Assembly: GCA_050180015.1 (NCBI GenBank)
Contig: JBFXEO010000076.1
Coordinates: 1 to 12,195, forward strand
Direction of reading: 5' to 3'
DNA: 12,195 nt
From: JBFXEO01 sp050180015
Lineage (GTDB): Bacteria > Bacteroidota > Bacteroidia > Bacteroidales > Tenuifilaceae
The notes under the pieces were generated by a model. That model had not been told where the DNA came from and did not search any database. It worked only from the letters and a program-made list of their open reading frames with translations. Shown here one piece after another: positions 7,365 through 12,195 of this stretch; the first letter of the stretch is position 1, and every line of letters starts with the position of its first letter. A program made the translations under genes and the position numbers.

Positions 7365-7802
7365 ATGACAACTGTAAACACTTACCTGAGCTTCAACGGG
7401 AGCTGCGAGGATGCTTTCAATTTTTACAAGTCTGTGTTTGGTGGAGAGTTTCCCTATGTTGGGAGATTCAAGGATATGCCATCCCGGGAAGGTATGAAGT
7501 TACCCAAAGAAATGGGAAATAAGATTATGCACATTTCTCTCCCTATTAGCAGGGAAACCGTTATTATGGGAAGCGATACTTGTAGCGAATGGGCACCCTC
7601 TTTTCTGCAGGGAAATAATTTTTCCATTTCAGTGAATACCGACAGCAAGAAGGAGGCAACCCGTTTATTTGGTGAACTATCTGAAGGCGGACAAATTACA
7701 ATGCCGTTGAACGATACGTTTTGGGGCGATTATTTTGGTATGCTTACCGATAGGTTTGGAATTAGCTGGATGGTAAGCTTTAGCAATTCGCAACAAAAAT
7801 AA
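7365..7802 (+). CDS. VOC superfamily / PhnB-like protein
   Basis: The protein has 145 aa and resembles the PhnB-like branch of the vicinal oxygen chelate (glyoxalase/bleomycin-resistance) superfamily. It starts with the typical TYLSFNGSCEDAFNFYKSVFGG strand-helix, has a central IMHISLPI strand with H57, and ends in FWGDYFGMLTDRFGISWMV, which is the characteristic PhnB-type C-terminal signature. Members are usually small soluble dimers, and many have no known reaction. No substrate can be deduced. GC is close to that of the flanking core genes, unlike the AT-rich lipoprotein gene 46 bases upstream. It stands alone before the 250-base obg leader region. Confidence 0.85.
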   Translation: MTTVNTYLSFNGSCEDAFNFYKSVFGGEFPYVGRFKDMPSREGMKLPKEMGNKIMHISLPISRETVIMGSDTCSEWAPSFLQGNNFSISVNTDSKKEATRLFGELSEGGQITMPLNDTFWGDYFGMLTDRFGISWMVSFSNSQQK

Positions 7803-7893
7803 TCAGACGTTTTTCTGCTTAATTTTTGTATTCGATAGGTTTAAAATTTGCCTGTAAGCGAAACTTCCAGATTCTAAAATCGTAAATAACAGC

Positions 7894-7901
7894 TACGTTT
7901 G
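7894..7901 (+). promoter_or_regulatory. Candidate distal -7 element upstream of obg
   Basis: TACGTTTG matches the Bacteroidota -7 consensus TAnnTTTG and lies 153 bases before the obg ATG. No TTG sits at the -33 distance. Weak call; a chance match in AT-rich sequence is possible. Confidence 0.25.
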
Positions 7902-7994
7902 TTTTTACGGGCGAATACTTTGAGAGGTTGAAAATTTAAGGTTACATTTCGTATTTGTTGATATTGTTTTCATATTTTGTTGTAGAATAATAGG

Positions 7995-8002
7995 TATTTT
8001 TG
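7995..8002 (+). promoter_or_regulatory. Candidate proximal -7 element for obg
   Basis: TATTTTTG matches TAnnTTTG and lies 52 bases before the obg ATG, a usual leader distance. The nearest upstream TTTG (7976-7979) leaves a spacer of only 15 bases, shorter than the usual 17-23, so the -33 assignment is uncertain. Confidence 0.35.
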
Positions 8003-8053
8003 AACAATTATTTCGTACGTAGCCAGACTAAGTTATCCTGATATTCTTTTTTG

Positions 8054-9058
8054 ATGTCCAATTCAAATTTTGTTGATTACGTTAAAATCTACTGCCGCTC
8101 TGGTAAAGGTGGTGCAGGTAGTGTTCACCTGCGGCGGGAAAAATTTGTCCCCAAGGGAGGCCCCGATGGCGGTGATGGTGGTAGGGGCGGGCATATCTAC
8201 ATAAAGGGGAATAGCCAGCTTTGGACGCTACTTCACCTAAAATATAAACGCCATATATATGCGGGCGATGGGGAACCTGGCCGGGGTGCACGTTGTAGCG
8301 GTTCCGATGGTAACGACGTTACCATTGAGGTGCCAATTGGTACGGTCGCCCGAAATGCTGATACTAACGAAATAGTGGCAGAAATTACGGAGGATGGTCA
8401 GGTTAAAATGATACTCAAGGGTGGCCGTGGAGGTTTGGGTAACTGGAATTTTAAATCGGCAACCATGCAAACCCCCAGGTTTGCCCAACCCGGAGAGCCT
8501 GCCGTTGAGGTAAATGTTGTCCTTGAGCTCAAAATATTGGCCGATGTCGGGTTGGTTGGGTTTCCCAATGCCGGAAAATCAACCTTACTTTCGGTGGTTA
8601 GCGCTGCTAAGCCCAAAATAGCGGATTATCCGTTTACAACGCTTGTTCCCAACATTGGGATTGTCCGCTATCGCGATGATCGTTCATTTGTGATGGCCGA
8701 TATTCCTGGGATCATAGAAGGAGCTCACGAGGGGAAGGGTTTGGGCTTACGATTTTTACGGCATATAGAGCGGAACTCCATGTTGCTTTTTATGGTACCT
8801 GCCGATAGCGATGATGTTAAAAAGGAATTTCAGATACTTGTAAATGAGCTGGAGATGTATAATCCAGAGTTGTTGGACAAAAAAAGAGCCTTAGCTGTTA
8901 CCAAATGCGATTTAATCGATGAGGAAAAGAGAGGAACTGTAAAAAATAATTTGCCCGCAAAAATACCAACGGTGTTCATTTCATCGTTAGTTGGAGAGGG
9001 AATAGAGAACCTTAAAGATGTTTTATGGGCTAGTATTAACACTTTTAACCATGATTGA
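8054..9058 (+). CDS. obg: GTPase Obg/CgtA
   Basis: Obg is an essential GTPase of large-ribosomal-subunit assembly and growth control. It has 334 aa from the ATG at 8054; a TTG directly before it is ignored. Residues about 3-160 are the glycine-rich Obg fold (GKGGAGS, GGPDGGDGGRGG, KGGRGGLGN). The G domain follows: G1 GFPNAGKST at 169-177, switch I DYPFTTLVPN, G3 DIPGIIEGAHEGKGLG from 216, G4 TKCDL at 283-287, and an SSLVGEG G5 region. There is no extra C-terminal OCT domain, as expected outside Gram-positives. Its last 8 bases overlap the start of the PAP2 gene (ATGATTGA), suggesting translational coupling. Confidence 0.96.
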   Translation: MSNSNFVDYVKIYCRSGKGGAGSVHLRREKFVPKGGPDGGDGGRGGHIYIKGNSQLWTLLHLKYKRHIYAGDGEPGRGARCSGSDGNDVTIEVPIGTVARNADTNEIVAEITEDGQVKMILKGGRGGLGNWNFKSATMQTPRFAQPGEPAVEVNVVLELKILADVGLVGFPNAGKSTLLSVVSAAKPKIADYPFTTLVPNIGIVRYRDDRSFVMADIPGIIEGAHEGKGLGLRFLRHIERNSMLLFMVPADSDDVKKEFQILVNELEMYNPELLDKKRALAVTKCDLIDEEKRGTVKNNLPAKIPTVFISSLVGEGIENLKDVLWASINTFNHD

Positions 9059-9629
9059 TTATCTTGTTCAGCTGGATACCAGGTTATTTTTGGCCATAAA
9101 TGGGGCGCATTCTTCTTTTTGGGATAGTATTATGCTATTTGCCTCCGGTAAGTTTTCTTGGATTCCTTTATACTTACTGTTAACCTTTTTTATTGCCCGC
9201 AGGCACCTATGGAGAGCCCTATTTTGGCTAACCGCCATTGCAATACTCGTTTTGCTTACCGATCAAATATCCGTTCACCTGTTCAAAAATGTTTTTCAGC
9301 GTTTACGGCCTTCACACAACGTTACCCTTAGCGGATTAATAAATATTGTAGATTCCCGTGGGGGACGATTTGGCTTTGTATCGTCACATGCCGCAAACAC
9401 ATTTGGCGTAGCCGTTTTCCTTTCGTTTCTTTTCAGGAAACGCAGGGTTACGATTGGTTTGCTGGTGTGGGCATTTTTCGTTTCATACAGTAGAATTTAC
9501 CTGGGCGTTCACTATCCGGGTGATATTCTTGGTGGTGCTATACTGGGCACCTTTCTGGGTATCAGTGCTTGGCAACTTGCCAAAAGAATAATTCCCGTAC
9601 GACAGGTTAAAGCAACAGGCGAGGCGTAA
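9051..9629 (+). CDS. PAP2-family membrane phosphatase
   Basis: The protein has 192 aa with several hydrophobic helices (about 37-52, 60-74, 110-125, 129-146, 158-175). All three acid-phosphatase motifs of the PAP2 superfamily are present: K79-x6-R86-P87, the SSHA block with H113 (a variant of PSGH), and S147-R148-x5-H154-x3-D158. Catalytic residues H113, R148, H154 and D158 are intact, so activity is likely. Substrate is probably a phospholipid or undecaprenyl diphosphate, and the sequence alone cannot decide between these. The ATG at 9051 is chosen because it overlaps the obg stop and starts directly with the amphipathic IDYLVQLDTRLF segment typical of Bacteroidota members. A longer start at 9018 would lie well inside obg. 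A hairpin spans its stop codon. Confidence 0.9.
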   Translation: MIDYLVQLDTRLFLAINGAHSSFWDSIMLFASGKFSWIPLYLLLTFFIARRHLWRALFWLTAIAILVLLTDQISVHLFKNVFQRLRPSHNVTLSGLINIVDSRGGRFGFVSSHAANTFGVAVFLSFLFRKRRVTIGLLVWAFFVSYSRIYLGVHYPGDILGGAILGTFLGISAWQLAKRIIPVRQVKATGEA

Positions 9630-9646
9630 CGCCTCCAGAAGTTTTT
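9621..9646 (+). terminator. Intrinsic terminator after PAP2 gene
   Basis: GAGGCG (9621-9626) and CGCCTC (9630-9635) form a perfect 6-bp GC-rich stem. The three-base loop is the TAA stop codon of the PAP2 gene. A GTTTTT run follows at 9641-9646, after a six-base gap. It probably ends the obg-PAP2 transcript before the convergent pyrE. No T-run lies at the right place on the other strand, so it does not look bidirectional. Confidence 0.55.
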
Positions 9647-9665
9647 AAATCAGCAGGGCTTACTT

Positions 9666-10289
9666 TCACTTTCTCCAATTTTCGGGATCATCCCTCCACG
9701 AGTTGAGTAGTTGAAGTTGATTGCTATTTACATAGCCAATTTCAATAGCGGTATCAATTAACTCGGAGTAGTTCAACAAAGTTTCGAATGTAGTATTTGC
9801 ATTCCTGAAATTATCTGTGGCTTGCCTGAATTGGTAAGTAAATATTGCCAGCAATCCGAGAACGTTACATCCTGCACTTTTAAGGGCACTCACAGCCGCA
9901 AGACTGCTCTGCCCGGTAGAAATTAAATCTTCAATTACTACTATTTTTTGACCGGGGGCATACTCTCCTTCAATCTGGTTTGATAGTCCATGTGATTTTG
10001 GAGCGGACCTTACGTAAATAAAGGGCAGGTTAAGCCTGTCGGCAACAAGCATACCGTGGGCAATTGCACCGGTGGCAACGCCGGCAATAACTTCAGCATC
10101 AGAGTATTTTTTTTTGATTAGATCGACAAAGCTGTTGCATATAGCATTCCTGACATCGGGATACGATAGCGTTTTACGGTTGTCGCAGTAAATTGGTGAT
10201 TTCCATCCCGATGCCCATCTAAATGGATTTGCAGGATTGAGTTTAATTGCATTAATTTGAAGTAAGTTTGATGCAATCGATGCTGTCAT
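9666..10289 (-). CDS. pyrE: Orotate phosphoribosyltransferase
   Basis: This enzyme catalyses orotate + PRPP to orotidine 5'-phosphate, the fifth step of de novo pyrimidine synthesis, as a cytoplasmic dimer. It has 207 aa. Motifs are WKSPIYCDNRK near the N-terminus (substrate/PRPP contacts), a GVATGAIAHG loop, YVRSAPKSHG with the catalytic-loop lysine, and the PRPP motif VVIEDLISTGQS. The ATG (10289-10287 on the minus strand) gives the usual N-terminal helix before NPFRWASG, so it is a credible start. It overlaps the NUDIX start codon on the other strand. I saw no TAnnTTTG box for pyrE in the NUDIX coding sequence just downstream of 10290. Confidence 0.95.
   Translation of the reverse strand: MTASIASNLLQINAIKLNPANPFRWASGWKSPIYCDNRKTLSYPDVRNAICNSFVDLIKKKYSDAEVIAGVATGAIAHGMLVADRLNLPFIYVRSAPKSHGLSNQIEGEYAPGQKIVVIEDLISTGQSSLAAVSALKSAGCNVLGLLAIFTYQFRQATDNFRNANTTFETLLNYSELIDTAIEIGYVNSNQLQLLNSWRDDPENWRK
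10237..10270 (+). promoter_or_regulatory. Candidate NUDIX promoter inside pyrE coding sequence
   Basis: TAAGTTTG at 10263-10270 matches TAnnTTTG and lies 17 bases before the NUDIX ATG. TTG at 10237-10239 is 23 bases upstream of it, at the long end of the usual spacing. The whole element lies within the first codons of pyrE on the opposite strand. The predicted leader is very short (about 10 nt). Confidence 0.4.
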
Positions 10290-10920
10290 GGTTAATGATT
10301 TTATAGTTTATTTCGGGAGTCGTAAATTTATTATCACGCAAAAGGTTGATAAATACTTTGAGAATAGCATGGGACTTTTTGTTGGAAGCCCCAAGCATCA
10401 GGACATTCCAAAAATACTTGAAATTTTTAAAACAAATCAGCATATCCGGAATGTTTTTGTTGAAGGTGACGATACCGGGAATTTTTTCAGGCAGCTTGCA
10501 TCAAACTTTACGGTAATTGATGCTGCGGGAGGTGTGGTTCAGAATGAAAAAGACGATATTTTGTTAATACGCCGTAGGGGCGTATGGGATTTGCCCAAGG
10601 GAAAAGTGGAGAATGGCGAAAGAGTTGAAGCGGCTGCGGTACGCGAGGTACAGGAGGAAACGGGACTTGCTGATGTTAAGCGGGAGGCTTTGATTGCTAC
10701 AACCTACCATACATATACCCAGCAGGGACAGGGAATTTTAAAGCGCACTTTCTGGTATAGCATGAGAAGTAGCGGCAGCCATGTGCTTACGCCTCAACTT
10801 ACAGAGGATATTTCAACGGTGGAATGGGTTTGCCGGAATAACCTGCCGGAATACCTGAAAAATACCTACGGTAACATTCGCGATGTGCTTGGTACGTTAA
10901 ATATCCCCGTTGTTCCTTAA
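10288..10920 (+). CDS. NUDIX hydrolase
   Basis: The protein has 210 aa. It has a complete Nudix box at residues 105-127 (G105-x5-E111-x7-R119-E120-V-x-E123-E124-T-G-L), the metal-binding and catalytic motif of nucleoside-diphosphate-X hydrolases. The fold begins at VIDAAGGVVQN. About 75 residues precede it, forming a separate N-terminal region (MVNDFIVYFGSRKFIIT...) that is common in Bacteroidota members and supports the start at 10288. The substrate cannot be told from sequence; mutagenic nucleotides, ADP-ribose and nucleotide sugars are all possible. It is divergent from pyrE with start codons sharing CATG, and its 3' end overlaps the convergent thioredoxin-fold gene by 24 bases. Confidence 0.92.
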   Translation: MVNDFIVYFGSRKFIITQKVDKYFENSMGLFVGSPKHQDIPKILEIFKTNQHIRNVFVEGDDTGNFFRQLASNFTVIDAAGGVVQNEKDDILLIRRRGVWDLPKGKVENGERVEAAAVREVQEETGLADVKREALIATTYHTYTQQGQGILKRTFWYSMRSSGSHVLTPQLTEDISTVEWVCRNNLPEYLKNTYGNIRDVLGTLNIPVVP

Positions 10921-12195
10921 TATTTGGAAAAGCCGTAATTCAAAACTTTCCTTTGGCGATGGTGCCGGTGAAAGAATCAGCTTTTTGTCCGGGCCAATCA
11001 GGAAGTACGTTGGGTATGCCCTAATATCAAAATCTTTAATTATATCGGGCTTATTCCCGTAATGGAGGAAGGTCCAGCTGTAGCCTGAATTTTTCAGGAA
11101 AGAACGGAGATCGTTGATGTCTTTATCGGCCGAGATGGAGACAATTTCCAGGTGTTTGCTGTATTTTTTGTATATTTTATCGAGCAGGGGAAATTCCTGA
11201 AGGCAGGTGTAGCTGGTGGTGGTGCAAAAATTCAGGTAAACGTACTTCCCTTCAAATTTGTCCAGGGTTACATCGTTCCCGTTTATGTCCTTTAGCACAA
11301 AGTAGTTGGGTACAAAGCCGGGTAGCAGTTTGGTGATTTTATCGCGGATATTTTCGGCAAATATTAAATGTTCGGGTATTTTGGTGGTTCGGTAGAGCGA
11401 GTCGAGCAGCGTAAGCAAGGCGGAGCGCGAAAAGTTATCGCTAAAAAACTCGTCGTAAAGTGCTTTTAGTATAACCATTTCCATCAGCGTATCGTTACTT
11501 AGCACTTCGTTGGTGGAAAGCGTCTTTTTCAGCTTGGTTAAACTTCTGTCAACGGAGATATCGTTAAAAATGATGTTCCCCGATGAGGTTCTGGAGAAGA
11601 ACAGGAAATACTTGTCGTAAACCAGGTTGAAAAGTTCCATGTACGCTGGATTGTTGTAGAGAATGGGCTTATTCAGGAACTGCTCGTTGGAAACGCTGGT
11701 GGATTTTTTGTAGAAGGTAATTTGCTTTAGTAACCCGTAACGATATTGCCGGTAAGCATTGAAGTAAGGATTACGGCTATCGGCAAATTTTGCTTCTACA
11801 ATATTCACCAAAGAGTCAATATTCTGCTTTTTGCCCCTGTAGGCATCCTGCACTATTTGGTCAAACTTTTCATTGAAGCGAAGATCAAAATTGCTTATCA
11901 GGTGGCTTATATCATCCTTGTCTATATTGGTTATGCCCACCTGAAGGTCTGTTTCCCTAAAGAAAAGATTCAGGCGTTGCGCTTCAGTTTTTTCTTCCTT
12001 GGGAGGAAGGACAAGGTTGTAAACCCTGGTGGGTTCGGCAAAAAAGTAAATGCGGTATATTCCCAGGTAGCTGAATACGTACGTGGTTTCCAGTATTTTT
12101 AGCTTACACGTGAAATTCCCGGTACTGTCAACACGGCAACGCCCCACCTCAGTTTCTGTTGATGTAATAAAATCTGAGTACTGATAAAAAATGAT
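10897..12195 (-). CDS. TlpA/DUF4369-like thioredoxin-fold protein, 5' end outside window
   Basis: The minus-strand frame is open to the window edge and gives 432 residues here; the GTG at 12147 is not the likely start. The upstream residues (IIFYQYSDFITSTETEVGR) continue the N-terminal beta domain, which reads VDSTGNFTCKL and FAEPTRVYNLVLPP, typical of the DUF4369-like region of Bacteroidota periplasmic or lipoprotein thiol proteins. A helical middle follows, then a C-terminal redoxin domain starting at LPGFVPNYFVLKDINGNDV. In the active site the usual WCxxC is TSYTC: the first Cys is Ser (codon 11212-11214), the second Cys is kept (11203-11205), and an extra Cys lies four residues before the Ser. 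The cis-Pro loop YPTYFLI is kept. Ordinary disulfide exchange is therefore doubtful. A signal peptide is expected beyond the window. Confidence 0.85.
   Translation of the reverse strand: MIFYQYSDFITSTETEVGRCRVDSTGNFTCKLKILETTYVFSYLGIYRIYFFAEPTRVYNLVLPPKEEKTEAQRLNLFFRETDLQVGITNIDKDDISHLISNFDLRFNEKFDQIVQDAYRGKKQNIDSLVNIVEAKFADSRNPYFNAYRQYRYGLLKQITFYKKSTSVSNEQFLNKPILYNNPAYMELFNLVYDKYFLFFSRTSSGNIIFNDISVDRSLTKLKKTLSTNEVLSNDTLMEMVILKALYDEFFSDNFSRSALLTLLDSLYRTTKIPEHLIFAENIRDKITKLLPGFVPNYFVLKDINGNDVTLDKFEGKYVYLNFCTTTSYTCLQEFPLLDKIYKKYSKHLEIVSISADKDINDLRSFLKNSGYSWTFLHYGNKPDIIKDFDIRAYPTYFLIGPDKKLILSPAPSPKESFELRLFQILRNNGDI

Noticed and set aside
6071..9962. TTTTTTGACCGGG occurs upstream of adk (about 6075-6087) and in pyrE (about 9946-9958)
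   Set aside because: A 13-base match is expected about once by chance in a window of this size, and the pyrE copy is explained by coding for a conserved protein segment.
11746..12102. 118-aa open frame on the plus strand antisense to the thioredoxin-fold gene
   Set aside because: The opposite strand encodes a clearly recognisable protein in this region, and the plus-strand translation shows no family features.

Overview
The window looks like a chromosomal segment of a member of the Bacteroidota, probably of the Bacteroidales/Marinilabiliales type. Three things point there: the hpt-adk-obg gene neighbourhood, a short-LID adenylate kinase, and several upstream regions carrying the Bacteroidota -7 promoter element TAnnTTTG with no strong Shine-Dalgarno sequences. 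Most of it is housekeeping sequence. The unusual part is the first 5.1 kb.

Bases 1-5108 (+) hold three co-directional genes of an AmmeMemoRadiSam module. The first is a Memo-AMMECR1 fusion, open at the left edge. The second is a large polytopic membrane protein with a spermidine-synthase-like SAM-binding domain and a His-rich, cytochrome-b-like N-terminus. The third is the AmmeMemoRadiSam radical SAM enzyme, which here carries a twin-arginine (Tat) type leader. The Memo-AMMECR1 frame reads back to a Cys codon at base 1 that looks like a lipoprotein +1 Cys. Together these suggest an envelope-located version of a system usually regarded as cytoplasmic. The biochemical role of the system is not known to me.

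Bases 5109-9629 (+) hold the nucleotide/translation block: hpt (purine salvage), adk (adenylate kinase), a short AT-rich lipoprotein gene, a VOC/PhnB-like gene, obg (ribosome-associated GTPase) and a PAP2 lipid phosphatase that overlaps obg by 8 bases. The lipoprotein and VOC genes interrupt the usual adk-obg adjacency, and the lipoprotein gene is clearly lower in GC than its neighbours. A hairpin with a T-run ends this block, just ahead of the oppositely oriented pyrE.

Bases 9666-12195 hold pyrE (-), a NUDIX hydrolase (+) and a 5'-incomplete TlpA-like thioredoxin-fold protein (-). pyrE and the NUDIX gene are divergent and share the palindrome CATG as their two start codons, so each gene's leader and promoter must lie inside the other's coding sequence. 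The NUDIX gene and the thioredoxin-fold gene overlap tail to tail by 24 bases. In the thioredoxin-fold protein the first Cys of the CxxC motif is Ser.

No tRNA, rRNA, CRISPR array, insertion sequence or long repeat was seen.
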